From: Hyphomonas sp.
Lineage (GTDB): Bacteria > Pseudomonadota > Alphaproteobacteria > Caulobacterales > Hyphomonadaceae
Assembly: GCA_003486945.1 (NCBI GenBank)
Contig: DNFL01000202.1
Span: forward strand, 1 to 13,740
Reading direction: 5' to 3'
DNA length: 13,740 nt
This document shows, in pieces, positions 1 through 8,000 of the stretch. How positions within the stretch are numbered: the first letter of the stretch is position 1; the number at the start of each line of letters is the position of its first letter. The notes under the pieces are model-generated. The model was not told where the DNA came from and ran no database searches. It was given only the letters and a program-made list of their open reading frames with translations. Both the position numbers and the translations under genes were made by a program.

Positions 1-519
1 CACCCGGGCCTGGTGCCGATCGCCATGGAAGAGTTCGTCAAGGTGCTCGGCGACCGCCCGAACCAGTTCGAGAAGCAGGTTGAAGGCAAGTTCGGCCCCG
101 AACAGTGGCTCGACTTCCGCCCGACCACCCCGATCACCGAAGCCGGCCTGCGCAACAACATCAACGTCGGCATCCACTACCTCGGCTCCTGGCTGGCCGG
201 CAACGGCTGCGTCCCCATCCACAACCTGATGGAAGACGCCGCCACCGCGGAAATCTCTCGCAGCCAGATCTGGCAGTGGATCCATCACGGTGCCCCTGTG
301 AAGTCCGCTGGCGGCGACATGCGTGCATTCAACAAGGCCTGGTTCGATACGATCCTGGCTGATGAACTCGGCAAAGTCCGCGCTGCGCTGGGCGATAATG
401 GTTTCAAGGCGGGCCGCTACGACATCGCCGCGAAGATTTTTGCCGAGACGGCAACGTCTGAAGACCTCCCCGACTTCCTGACGCTGCCGGCCTATGAAGC
501 GCTCCGTACAATCACCTGA
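1..519 (+). CDS. aceB: Malate synthase A, C-terminal part (gene cut by window start)
   Basis: Malate synthase condenses glyoxylate with acetyl-CoA to give malate, the second step of the glyoxylate shunt in the cytoplasm. The frame is open from base 1 and gives 172 residues before TGA at 517-519, about the last third of a protein that is usually near 530 residues. The visible part starts with HPGLVPIAM and carries the family signatures NGCVPIHNLMEDAATAEIS and IWQWIHH. The Asp of LMEDAATAEIS (visible residue 79) matches the proposed catalytic base of the family. The ending DFLTLPAYEAL closely resembles the E. coli AceB C-terminus as I remember it. The first Met at base 25 is internal, not a start. 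Isocitrate lyase follows after 43 bases on the same strand, as expected for an aceBA operon. The identification is secure; the upstream part cannot be judged. Confidence 0.95.
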   Translation, partial: HPGLVPIAMEEFVKVLGDRPNQFEKQVEGKFGPEQWLDFRPTTPITEAGLRNNINVGIHYLGSWLAGNGCVPIHNLMEDAATAEISRSQIWQWIHHGAPVKSAGGDMRAFNKAWFDTILADELGKVRAALGDNGFKAGRYDIAAKIFAETATSEDLPDFLTLPAYEALRTIT

Positions 520-562
520 TCCGTTCACAGATTAAACAGATACCTCTCAAGGAGATACAGCC

Positions 563-2185
563 ATGTCCAAACGCCCCACCTATGCCGAACTGCGCGCCAA
601 GGTTCAGAAACGCTACCCCACCGGACAGGCGCCCGGCGGTGTCACCGTGGACGATATCGTCCAGCTGAAGATGCAGAACACCTACAACACACATCTCGAT
701 ATTGCCCGCGAAATGGCCGGCGTGATGCGCTCCGACATGGCGGCCTACGACAAGGATCACTCCAAATTCACCCAGTCGCTTGGCTGCTGGTCGGGCTTCC
801 ATGCGCAGCAGATGATCAAGGCTGTGAAGCGCATGAAGGGCACCGCAAAGGGAACATATGTGTACCTTTCTGGCTGGATGGTTGCCGGACTGCGCAACCG
901 CTTTGGCCATCTGCCGGACCAGTCGATGCACGAGAAAACCTCGGTGGCCGACCTGATCGAGGAAATCTATGTCTCACTTCGCCAGGCCGATGAAGTGGCC
1001 CTCAACGATCTCTTCCGTGAGCTGAAGGCTGCACGGGAAAAAGGCGCCCCGGCTGATGTGATCGAGACGATCATCCAGCGCATCGACACATTCGAAAGCC
1101 ATGTCGTGCCGATCATCGCCGATATCGATGCCGGTTTCGGCAATGAGCATGCGACCTATCTGCTCGCTAAAGAGCTGATCAAGGCCGGCGCCTGCTGCAT
1201 CCAGATCGAGAACCAGGTTTCGGACGCGAAACAGTGCGGCCACCAGGATGGCAAGGTCACCGTGCCGCGCGAGGACTTCATCGAGAAGCTCCGCGCCTGC
1301 CGGCTGGCCTTCGAAGAACTCGGCGTTGATGATGGTGTCATCGTGGCCCGCACTGACAGTCTTGGCGCTGGCCTGACGCAGAAAGTTCCGGTTTCCCAGC
1401 ATGCAGGCGACCTCGCTTCGGAATACACCAAGTGGCTGGAAGTCGAAGAGATCACGTCCGCAAATCCGCTTAAGGAGGGCGATCTCGCCCTGCAGCAGAA
1501 CGGCCGCCTCGTGAAGCCGGTGCGCCTCGCCAACGGCCTCTTCAAGTTCCGTGAGAACACCGGCGCGGACCGCGTGGTGGAAGACTGTATCGCAAACCTT
1601 ACGCTCGGCGGCGCAGATCTTCTCTGGATCGAAACCGATACGCCCGATGTCGACATCATCGCCGGCCTCGTGAACCGCGTGAAGGCAGCGGTGCCGAATG
1701 CGAAGCTTACTTATAACAACTCGCCCTCGTTCAACTGGACGCTCAACCTGCGCAAACAGGTCCGCAAGGCCTGGGCAAAAGAAGGCAAGATCGCGGAAGG
1801 AGAATATCCGGAAGCTGAGCTGATGTCGGCCCGTTTCGACGACACGCCGCTCGGCCAGGAAGCAGACCGCCGCCTCCAGCGCTTCCAGTATGACATTTCC
1901 GAGCGTGCAGGCGTGTTCCACAATCTGATCACGCTGCCGACCTTCCACATGACGGCTTTCGCGACAGACCAGCTCTCGCGCGGCTATTTCGGCGAAGACA
2001 AGATGGCGGCCTATGTGAAAACCATCCAGCGTCAGGAAATCCGCAACAACGTCTCGGCGGTGAAGCACCAGCACGAAGTTGGTTCAGATCTCGGCGACAC
2101 ATTCAAGGAAATGGTCGCTGGTGAACGCGCCCTGAAAGCTAGCGGCGAGCACAACACGATGAACCAGTTCGAAAGTGTTGCCTGA
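563..2185 (+). CDS. aceA: Isocitrate lyase, long form
   Basis: This enzyme splits isocitrate into succinate and glyoxylate, the first committed step of the glyoxylate shunt, and allows growth on acetate or fatty acids. The 540-residue product contains the metal-binding stretch ADIDAGFGN (D187, D189) and the active-site loop KQCGHQDGKVTVP, with catalytic Cys225 and His227. It also has the TDSLGAG and TYNNSPSFNW motifs of the family. At 540 residues it is about 100 longer than the E. coli enzyme. The length and the KQCGH variant of the usual KKCGH loop resemble the long subgroup found in Pseudomonas. The ATG at 563 is preceded by a good ribosome site (AAGGAG, 8-base spacer). It lies just downstream of malate synthase and is probably cotranscribed with it. 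A hairpin terminator follows 30 bases after the stop. Confidence 0.97.
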   Translation: MSKRPTYAELRAKVQKRYPTGQAPGGVTVDDIVQLKMQNTYNTHLDIAREMAGVMRSDMAAYDKDHSKFTQSLGCWSGFHAQQMIKAVKRMKGTAKGTYVYLSGWMVAGLRNRFGHLPDQSMHEKTSVADLIEEIYVSLRQADEVALNDLFRELKAAREKGAPADVIETIIQRIDTFESHVVPIIADIDAGFGNEHATYLLAKELIKAGACCIQIENQVSDAKQCGHQDGKVTVPREDFIEKLRACRLAFEELGVDDGVIVARTDSLGAGLTQKVPVSQHAGDLASEYTKWLEVEEITSANPLKEGDLALQQNGRLVKPVRLANGLFKFRENTGADRVVEDCIANLTLGGADLLWIETDTPDVDIIAGLVNRVKAAVPNAKLTYNNSPSFNWTLNLRKQVRKAWAKEGKIAEGEYPEAELMSARFDDTPLGQEADRRLQRFQYDISERAGVFHNLITLPTFHMTAFATDQLSRGYFGEDKMAAYVKTIQRQEIRNNVSAVKHQHEVGSDLGDTFKEMVAGERALKASGEHNTMNQFESVA

Positions 2186-2215
2186 GCAACCTGTCGGCAG
2201 TTTTGGTTAACTCCA

Positions 2216-2250
2216 AAGCCGGTCACCCTTGTGGTGGCCGGCTTCCTTTT
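2216..2250 (+). terminator. Intrinsic terminator between convergent aceA and histidine kinase genes
   Basis: AAGCCGGTCACC (2216-2227) pairs with GGTGGCCGGCTT (2233-2244) in a 12-base-pair stem with one G-U pair and a 5-base loop (CTTGT). CCTTTT follows on the plus strand. Read on the minus strand, the same stem is followed by a short T run (TTTGG). It sits between the stop of isocitrate lyase (2185) and the stop of the kinase (2255), so it probably ends aceA transcription. It may serve the kinase transcript too, but only if transcription runs about 40 bases past the kinase stop. Confidence 0.8.
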
Positions 2251-2254
2251 GCTG

Positions 2255-3460
2255 TCAGATTCCGGAAGGAGAGTGCGCGCGCGTGCCGTGCGTTGTTTGC
2301 ACAGCGTGGGCAGGAAACTCGATCTCGACGAAATAGCCCTGAGGGGAGGCAGGGCCAGAGACGAACAGGAAATCTTCTCCGTAGGCAGATTGCAGGCGGC
2401 TGCGTACATTCAGAAGGCCAATGCCCTGTTGCTCTGCCGCCGCACTGGTGTCTTTCGGCTTTTCCAAAGCGGCGCCGTCGTCACTTATTGTCAGGCGGAG
2501 GCGCCCGTTCACAATCCGCGAACGGAAGGAAATTGTCGTTTGTGCCAGCGCGCGGCTTACACCAAATTTAATACTGTTCTCGAACAGCGGTTGCAGCAGC
2601 AGGCTCGGTACTTCCATCTGGAGCGTGTCTTCATCCGCCTTGATGACGACTTTCAGGCGGTCGCGGAAGCGCACCTTTTCAATACCGAGATAGAGATCGA
2701 GCGCGGCAAGCTCGTCGGCAAGCGTGTGCTGAAACTCATCGGAATGATCGAGCGTCATGCGCAGGAAGTCGCCGATGCGGGCAAGCATGTCAGTAGCAGC
2801 CTCTGCTTCGCCCTTGCGCACGAGGGAGGAGACGGAGTTCAGCGCATTGAACAGGAAGTGCGGGTTCAACTGGTATTTCAACATGCGCAGCTGCGTGTCC
2901 TGGAACAGCTTTTCGGCTTCAAGGCGGCGCAGGGTTTCGCGGTGAGCGACTTCGTTGGCGCGCAGGGCAGCATTCTGCGCCTCGACCGCGAACTGGTGTT
3001 CGGTGAGGAAGTGCCGGTAGTATTTCAGGGCATGGTAACAGAAGGTCCACGAGCCGAAGACAATGACCGAGGCAAACATCCAGCCGCCCCAGTCAGACAG
3101 CGGAATGGGTTCGCCGGTCAGCCAGGTGAAGGAATAGATGCGCAGGATGGTCCACACTACGGAGGCGGCAGCAACGCCGGCGGCGTTGACCAGCACGCGC
3201 GGCAAAGGCGCCATGTTCCAGGCGGAAGACCCGATCCAGCGCAGCGGGTAGCTGACGAATATCCCGATCACGGATTGCAGGATCGTGTGCAGGAACGGCG
3301 CGAGTTGGCCGGGATTGTACCAGAGTGTGAGGCTGAGATAGCTGAGCACACTCATGGCGGTCCAGCCGGCGATCTGGAGTGTCCAGAACTGGCGCGTATT
3401 GGTCGGCAACACGCTTCCAAAAGCGCGGAACATGTGGTTCGTGGGCTCGGCTGTGCTCAT
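2255..3460 (-). CDS. LytS/YehU-type sensor histidine kinase
   Basis: This is a membrane sensor kinase that would phosphorylate a LytTR response regulator, very likely the one encoded divergently at 3559. With the ATG at 3460 it has 401 residues. Four hydrophobic segments are visible at roughly 28-48, 56-76, 89-111 and 125-146. A charged helical linker follows (about 152-190), then the His_kinase domain with the phospho-acceptor motif QLNPHFLFNALNSV (His201). The ATPase part shows PLFENSIKFGV (Asn295, N-box), SDDGA and GIGLLNVRSRL (G-boxes). No separate PAS or periplasmic sensor domain is visible, so the signal is probably sensed by the membrane part. An in-frame TTG at 3478 would add six residues. 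Neither start has a clear ribosome site, so the exact start is uncertain. Family assignment is firm; the signal is unknown. Confidence 0.92.
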   Translation of the reverse strand: MSTAEPTNHMFRAFGSVLPTNTRQFWTLQIAGWTAMSVLSYLSLTLWYNPGQLAPFLHTILQSVIGIFVSYPLRWIGSSAWNMAPLPRVLVNAAGVAAASVVWTILRIYSFTWLTGEPIPLSDWGGWMFASVIVFGSWTFCYHALKYYRHFLTEHQFAVEAQNAALRANEVAHRETLRRLEAEKLFQDTQLRMLKYQLNPHFLFNALNSVSSLVRKGEAEAATDMLARIGDFLRMTLDHSDEFQHTLADELAALDLYLGIEKVRFRDRLKVVIKADEDTLQMEVPSLLLQPLFENSIKFGVSRALAQTTISFRSRIVNGRLRLTISDDGAALEKPKDTSAAAEQQGIGLLNVRSRLQSAYGEDFLFVSGPASPQGYFVEIEFPAHAVQTTHGTRAHSPSGI

Positions 3461-3558
3461 GATCGCTATCAGGAGCAAAACGCGCCCGGGATCAACTACC
3501 AGTTTTTGGCCGGGGCCGGGCGGAGATAAAAACAGAGGCGGGAAGGGAGGCTGCAGCG
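3461..3558. promoter_or_regulatory. Divergent intergenic region between kinase and regulator genes
   Basis: These 98 bases must hold the start signals for both the minus-strand kinase and the plus-strand regulator, unless the regulator is read from elsewhere. A clear ribosome site for the regulator (GGGAGG, 3545-3550) is visible. I could not identify convincing -35/-10 hexamers on either strand. The repeat motif found upstream of the GH3 and GH16 genes is not present here as a phased array; only a single TGATCGC occurs at the kinase edge (3460-3466). Confidence 0.4.
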
Positions 3559-4311
3559 ATGATCCGGACGGTGGTTTGCGATGACGAAGCCCCCGCGCTC
3601 GAGCTGATCGAGACCATGCTGCGCGAAACTGGTCTGGTCACAGTCGAAGGGGCATACCGCTCGGTCCATGAGGCCATTGCGCGGATCAATGCGGGGGGAA
3701 TCGATCTTGCCGTGCTTGATGTGGAGATGCCGGAGCTGAGCGGTGTGCATGCTTCGGCGCACATCACGGCGGATCCGAAACCCTTGCTGGTATTCGCCAC
3801 GGCACACCCGGAATACGCGGTGGAGGCCTTCGGGATCGATGCCATCGACTATATCCTGAAGCCGTTTGACGGCCAGCGCGTGCTGAAGGCGGTGGAAAAG
3901 GCGGTGCGCATGCGGCGCCTGATCTCTGAGACGGAAGGCGAAGTTTCTCGCGCGGCGGAGGCGCCCGCGCCGCCGGAAACGCCGGGAATGCTGCGAATCG
4001 GAGATGCGGGCAGGTACTACTTTATCCCGGCCTCGGACGTGATCTGGATCGAGGCGGCAGGCGATTATTCGCTGCTTCACACGGCAAGCCGGGAGGCGGC
4101 CATCCGGCGGGCAATCAAGAACCTGGAAAGCGAGCTGCCGGCCGACAAGTTCGTGCGCGTGCATCGCTCGGTGATCGTGGCGGTGGCGCATATCCGGGAG
4201 ATAAGGATGCTGCAGAAGGGCGAGGCGCAGATCACTCTGACGAATGACGTTTCCGTGCGCACCAGCCGCACTTACCGGGACGCGGTGCAGGCGCTGATCG
4301 CCGGGCTCTGA
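3559..4311 (+). CDS. LytTR-family response regulator
   Basis: This is a two-component transcription regulator of 250 residues. The receiver domain (about 1-120) has the acidic pair D8/D9, the phospho-acceptor Asp54 in LDVEMPELSG, Thr81 and the conserved Lys101-Pro102. An Ala/Pro-rich linker (about 125-143) joins it to a LytTR DNA-binding domain (about 144-248), which shows the typical VIWIEAAGDYSLLHT and FVRVHRSVIV blocks. The ATG at 3559 has a strong ribosome site (GGGAGG, 8-base spacer). The kinase gene next to it is of the class that normally pairs with LytTR regulators, but here the two genes diverge instead of forming one operon. The GH3 gene lies 128 bases downstream on the same strand, which makes control of the glucan locus plausible, though this is inference only. 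Confidence 0.94.
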   Translation: MIRTVVCDDEAPALELIETMLRETGLVTVEGAYRSVHEAIARINAGGIDLAVLDVEMPELSGVHASAHITADPKPLLVFATAHPEYAVEAFGIDAIDYILKPFDGQRVLKAVEKAVRMRRLISETEGEVSRAAEAPAPPETPGMLRIGDAGRYYFIPASDVIWIEAAGDYSLLHTASREAAIRRAIKNLESELPADKFVRVHRSVIVAVAHIREIRMLQKGEAQITLTNDVSVRTSRTYRDAVQALIAGL

Positions 4312-4345
4312 TCCCGTTCATCGCAGACAGCAGGCGGCTTGCCGC
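4293..4345 (+). promoter_or_regulatory. Phased ATCGC repeats upstream of the GH3 gene (candidate regulator site)
   Basis: Three related 9-mers occur in one orientation: GCTGATCGC (4293), GTTCATCGC (4316) and a degenerate GCTTGCCGC (4337). Their start-to-start distances are 23 and 21 bases, about two helical turns. The first overlaps the last codons of the response regulator gene. The middle copy extends to CCCGTTCATCGCAG and contains CCGTTCATC, which resembles the binding site of the LytTR regulator AlgR as I recall it. A related block lies upstream of the GH16 gene. The array ends about 94 bases before the GH3 start codon. The assignment as a regulator site is inferred from pattern and position only. 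Confidence 0.35.
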
Positions 4346-4439
4346 AATGTGTTTTGCGCGCGGCCGGCTTTCCGACAGATTTGACCCAAGAAAATTCGCA
4401 TGACCCGCGCTTGCGGGCCAGCACAGGGAGGATTTGCGT

Positions 4440-6701
4440 ATGAAGACCGTTGCCAGCTGGGCCTGCGGGGCCGCTCTTGCCATGTCTCTGACGCTGTCCG
4501 GCTCTGCCTTCGCCGAGCGAGAACTGACTGTGAATGAGCGGGTGGAAAACCTGCTGGCGCAGATGACGCTCGAGGAGAAGATCGGCCAGATCACGCTGCT
4601 TTCGAATGTCGGTGACACAACCGGGCCAACACCGGATGACGCGATGCAGGCGCGCAAGTTTGAGCTGGTACGCTCCGGCATGGTGGGTTCGTTGCTGAAC
4701 GTGGTCGGCGTTGCAGAAGCGCGGGTTGTTCAGGACTATGCGGTGCAGAATTCGCGCCTCGGAATTCCGGTCCTGCTTGGCTATGATGTCGTGCACGGAC
4801 AGAAAACCATCTTCCCGGTGCCGCTCGGTGAGGCGGCGAGTTGGGACCTGGCGATGATGGAAGAGACCGCCCGGATTGCGGCGCGCGAAGCAGCGGCGCA
4901 GGGGCTGCACTGGACCTATGCGCCCATGGTCGACATCTCGCGAGACCCGCGCTGGGGCCGCGTAATGGAAGGCGCAGGCGAAGACCCCTTCCTCGGGTCG
5001 GAGATCGCCGTGGCGCGCGTGCGCGGCTTCCAGGGCAAGGATCTGAGCGCGCCGGATACGATCGCCGCGACAGCGAAACACCTTGCAGGTTATGGCTTCG
5101 CCGAAGGCGGACGCGACTACAATACCGTCGATTTCGGCACAGTGACCCTGCACAACATAGTGCTCCCCCCGTTCAAGGCGGCGATCGAGCGAGGCGGTGC
5201 GCGCACGCTGATGAATGCGTTCAACGTGGTCAACGGCGTGCCGGCAACGGCGAGCGTTTACCTGCAGCGCGATCTCCTTAAAGGCGCATGGGGCTTTGAC
5301 GGATTTATCGTGTCCGACTGGGGCTCTGGCATGGAAATGATCGCCCACGGTTTCGCGGAAGACCGCCGCGAATCAGCGCGGTTTGCCATGCTTGGCGGCT
5401 CAGACATGGACATGGAGAGCTATGTCTATCTTGAACATATCGAGGAACTGATCGCGAGCGGCGAGGTGCCCATGGAAATGGTGGACGACGCCGTGCGGCG
5501 CATCCTGCGCGTGAAGTTCGAGCTTGGCCTGTTTGATGATCCCTACCGGTATCTGGACGAGGCGCACGAGGCTGCGGTTCTTGGCGCGCCGGAACACCAT
5601 GTCAGTGCACGGAAGATGGCGGAACGGTCCGTTGTCCTGCTCAAGAATGACGGCGGCCTGCTGCCACTTAAGAAAACAGATCGCATCGCGCTGATTGGCG
5701 CCCTGGCGGCTGACAAGGACGCCCCCCTCGGCAACTGGCGCGCGCAAGGCGAAACGGGATCGGCCGTCTCCCTGGCCGAAGGGTTCGCTGCGGCCGGTGT
5801 CAAATTCTCCTATTCCGAAGGCGCGAAAGTGCAGCTTGGTACTGCGGGCTTCGGCAATCCGGTGATCGTCAACACTGATGATCGCAGCGGCTTCAAGGCG
5901 GCCGTGGCTGCAGCGAAAGCCGCAGAGAAAGTTGTGATCGTGCTCGGCGAGGCGGCGCTGCAATCCGGCGAAGGGCGCAGCCGCAGCCAGCTTGGATTCC
6001 CCGGCGTGCAGCAGGAATTGCTGGAGGCTGTGCGCGCCGTCAATCCGAACGTGGTGCTTGTGGTGATGAGCGGACGGCCGCTGGTGCTGACCTGGGCGGA
6101 TGAGAACGTTCCTGCCATCGTGCAGGCCTGGCATCTAGGCTCGCAGAGCGGGCATGCGCTGACAAATGTGCTGACCGGCGCCTACAATCCGTCGGGCAAA
6201 TTGCCGATGACGTTTCCGCGCTCGGTCGGGCAAATTCCGGTCTACTACAATCACCTGAACACAGGCCGACCCGGCCCGCTCGATGAGGTGTTCTGGTCGC
6301 ACTATATCGACGAGTCGAACGCGCCGCTTTATCCGTTCGGGTACGGACTGAGTTACACACAGTTCAGCTATTCCGGGCTGAGTATCACGCCGACCTCAAC
6401 CGGCGCCAACGTATCCGTCACCGTGACAAACACCGGCAAAGTGGCAGGCGAAGAGGTGGCACAGCTCTACATCCACGACCGCGCCGCCAGCGTCAGCCGC
6501 CCGGTGCGCGAACTCAAGGCCTTCCGCAAGTTCAGGCTGGAACCCGGTGCTTCGCGGCAGGTGAATTTCACATTGGGTCCGGAGCAACTTGGTTTTTACA
6601 CGGGCGACGGCGCATATGTTGTCGAGCCCGGCTGGTTTGACGTCTACGCAGGCGGTTCGTCGGCTGCCACGCTGACGGCGTCGTTCGAATACCGGCCCTG
6701 A
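4440..6701 (+). CDS. Exported GH3 beta-glucosidase (BglX-like)
   Basis: This is a glycoside hydrolase family 3 exo-enzyme that would release glucose from the non-reducing ends of beta-glucan oligosaccharides, most likely in the periplasm. The 753-residue product starts with a Sec signal peptide (about 1-27, cleavage after SAFA). The N-terminal barrel has DPRWGRVMEGAGEDP and the KH pair in TAKHLAGYG. Asp293 in FIVSDWGSG matches the catalytic nucleophile. In the second domain Glu511 of QSGEGRSRSQ is the likely acid/base. A fibronectin type III-like domain closes the protein (about 640-740). ATG at 4440 is preferred because GGGAGG precedes it with a suitable 8-base spacer; the in-frame TTG six bases upstream is too close to that site. 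An intrinsic terminator follows. Preference for beta-1,3 linkages is inferred from the neighbouring GH16 gene. Confidence 0.95.
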   Translation: MKTVASWACGAALAMSLTLSGSAFAERELTVNERVENLLAQMTLEEKIGQITLLSNVGDTTGPTPDDAMQARKFELVRSGMVGSLLNVVGVAEARVVQDYAVQNSRLGIPVLLGYDVVHGQKTIFPVPLGEAASWDLAMMEETARIAAREAAAQGLHWTYAPMVDISRDPRWGRVMEGAGEDPFLGSEIAVARVRGFQGKDLSAPDTIAATAKHLAGYGFAEGGRDYNTVDFGTVTLHNIVLPPFKAAIERGGARTLMNAFNVVNGVPATASVYLQRDLLKGAWGFDGFIVSDWGSGMEMIAHGFAEDRRESARFAMLGGSDMDMESYVYLEHIEELIASGEVPMEMVDDAVRRILRVKFELGLFDDPYRYLDEAHEAAVLGAPEHHVSARKMAERSVVLLKNDGGLLPLKKTDRIALIGALAADKDAPLGNWRAQGETGSAVSLAEGFAAAGVKFSYSEGAKVQLGTAGFGNPVIVNTDDRSGFKAAVAAAKAAEKVVIVLGEAALQSGEGRSRSQLGFPGVQQELLEAVRAVNPNVVLVVMSGRPLVLTWADENVPAIVQAWHLGSQSGHALTNVLTGAYNPSGKLPMTFPRSVGQIPVYYNHLNTGRPGPLDEVFWSHYIDESNAPLYPFGYGLSYTQFSYSGLSITPTSTGANVSVTVTNTGKVAGEEVAQLYIHDRAASVSRPVRELKAFRKFRLEPGASRQVNFTLGPEQLGFYTGDGAYVVEPGWFDVYAGGSSAATLTASFEYRP

Positions 6702-6740
6702 CGGGCACCTCCCACGCCCCACTCCCGGGGCAACTTAGCG

Positions 6741-6785
6741 CTGCGGGCGGCTCAGAATGGGCCGTGCCGCAGCTTTTTTGTTTTT
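6741..6785 (+). terminator. Intrinsic terminator after the GH3 gene
   Basis: CTGCGG (6741-6746) pairs with CCGCAG (6767-6772). An inner CGGC/GCCG stem continues the helix past a small asymmetric bulge. A T-rich tail, CTTTTTTGTTTTT, follows directly. It lies 40 bases after the GH3 stop and indicates that the GH16 gene downstream has its own promoter. Confidence 0.85.
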
Positions 6786-6796
6786 GGTCAGCGCAG

Positions 6797-6848
6797 ACTG
6801 ATCGCGGTGACATTTCCCGTCCGTCGCAGCAGGCGTCCGGCTCATCGC
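6797..6848 (+). promoter_or_regulatory. Phased ATCGC repeats upstream of the GH16 gene (candidate regulator site)
   Basis: Three same-direction 9-mers are seen: ACTGATCGC (6797), GTCCGTCGC (6819) and GCTCATCGC (6840), with start-to-start distances of 22 and 21 bases. The block 6798-6829 aligns with 4294-4326 upstream of the GH3 gene. Both begin with CTGATCGC and end with CCCGTyCrTCGCAG, which differs only by two transitions, and CAGGCG follows in both. The array lies just after the GH3 terminator and ends about 82 bases before the GH16 start, where a promoter is expected. No convincing -35/-10 pair was found. Binding by the LytTR regulator is a hypothesis. Confidence 0.35.
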
Positions 6849-6930
6849 AGCGCCGTTGAGTAGACCGGTGGAGATGCGCAGCATGCAATCAAAGAACTAC
6901 AAAATACGATCAGGGCAGGAAACGCACGGA

Positions 6931-7947
6931 ATGCGGAACGGAATCACCACGTGTCTGGCAGCTTTGGCTTTGGCAGCATGCGCCGAAGGCCCGCAGACGC
7001 ATGTGCAGGTTTCGTCCAGCGTGTCTGGCCCGCCCGCGTGGTCGACCGTATGGTTCGATGACTTTGAAGGCACTGAGCTTGACCGTTCGAAATGGGCGCC
7101 AGAACAGTCCTGCTGGGGCGGCGGCAACAATGAGCGCCAGTGCTACACGGGCCGCAATGACAATGTGCGCGTGGAAGATGGTGTCCTCCGCCTGATTGCA
7201 AAGAAGGAACAATTCGAGGGGCCGCTTTATCCTCAGGGCCGGTCCGGCAACGGGCGGGCGGTGCAGCCGTATACCTCCGGCAAAGTGCGCACGCGCGGTC
7301 TGGCGGACTGGACCTATGGCCGCTTCTCGGCGCGGATGAAACTCCCCCCGGGACAAGGCGCCTGGTCCGCCTTCTGGATGATGCCGTCGGATGACACGTA
7401 TGGCACCTGGCCGCGTTCCGGCGAGATTGACATCATGGAAGCGGTCAACCTCGACACGCCTTGCGAAACTTGTCCGGGCGGCGTGGAAACGCGCACATCC
7501 GGCGCGCTGCACTTCGGCGATTATGCGCCGGACAACACCTATCTGCATGCGCATACATCTGGCGAAGGCGACACCAGCCCTGCCGCGGAGTGGCGCACTT
7601 ACACTCTCGAGTGGGGTGAGGGCACTCTGCAATGGTTCGTGGACGAACAATTGTTCATGCGCCTCACGGGCGAAGACTGGCATACGGCGTCGCCCAAAGG
7701 AAAAGGGCGCCCGGCCGCGCCGTTCGATCAGTCCTTTTACCTGATGCTGAATCTCGCGGTGGGCGGAAACCTGCCGGAACAATCCAATGGCGGGGGCTTC
7801 GATCCGAATGCCTTTCCCGCCGAACTGCTTGTCGACTGGGTGCGTGTGGAGACGTGCCTCGGCGATGAAACCACCGGCCGGGCTTGCCTTTCCAGGCAGC
7901 CTTGGCCCGGAAAACCTAAAGGTCCCTGGGAAGCCAAGTCGGAATGA
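6931..7947 (+). CDS. GH16 endo-beta-glucanase lipoprotein (laminarinase-like)
   Basis: This is a family 16 glycoside hydrolase, predicted to cut internal beta-1,3 (or mixed beta-1,3/1,4) glucan bonds. With ATG at 6931 it has 338 residues and begins with a lipoprotein signal peptide ending in the lipobox LAAC (lipid-modified Cys17). Ala at +2 favours sorting to the outer membrane. The catalytic motif GEIDIMEA supplies nucleophile Glu165, Asp167 and acid/base Glu170, preceded by AFWMMP as in laminarinases. The fold's end is marked by VDWVRVE near residue 305. In-frame ATGs at 6874 and 6883 could add 19 or 16 residues, and the one at 6883 has a GGTGGAG site. I prefer 6931 because it gives a normal short signal peptide. 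The receptor gene starts 53 bases after the stop, so the two are probably cotranscribed. Exact substrate is inferred. Confidence 0.93.
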   Translation: MRNGITTCLAALALAACAEGPQTHVQVSSSVSGPPAWSTVWFDDFEGTELDRSKWAPEQSCWGGGNNERQCYTGRNDNVRVEDGVLRLIAKKEQFEGPLYPQGRSGNGRAVQPYTSGKVRTRGLADWTYGRFSARMKLPPGQGAWSAFWMMPSDDTYGTWPRSGEIDIMEAVNLDTPCETCPGGVETRTSGALHFGDYAPDNTYLHAHTSGEGDTSPAAEWRTYTLEWGEGTLQWFVDEQLFMRLTGEDWHTASPKGKGRPAAPFDQSFYLMLNLAVGGNLPEQSNGGGFDPNAFPAELLVDWVRVETCLGDETTGRACLSRQPWPGKPKGPWEAKSE

Positions 7948-8000
7948 TGCTGGCCAGGACACAACAATCAGTTTCCAGATAAGAAACGGGGAGGAATTCA

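Noticed and set aside
974..2074. A 366-codon minus-strand frame
   Set aside because: It is antisense to isocitrate lyase, has no recognisable features, and its composition is explained by the codon bias of the real gene.
2231..3529. A 432-codon open frame on the plus strand
   Set aside because: It is opposite the histidine kinase, whose His, N and G boxes are clear. The plus-strand translation shows no domain and no ribosome site, and it starts inside the terminator hairpin.
4381..4410. TTGACC as a -35 element for the GH3 gene
   Set aside because: No acceptable -10 sequence lies at the right distance (the bases there are CCCGCG), and no Caulobacter-type GCTANAWC element was found.
4404..4417. 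Small hairpin CCCGC-GCTT-GCGGG before the GH3 gene
   Set aside because: It has only five pairs, no T tail and lies close to the ribosome site. Short GC palindromes are common here, so it is not called a terminator or operator.
6702..6930. Possible small gene or RNA in the 229-base gap
   Set aside because: Apart from the terminator and the repeat block I see no open frame with a ribosome site and no tRNA-like or other known RNA structure.
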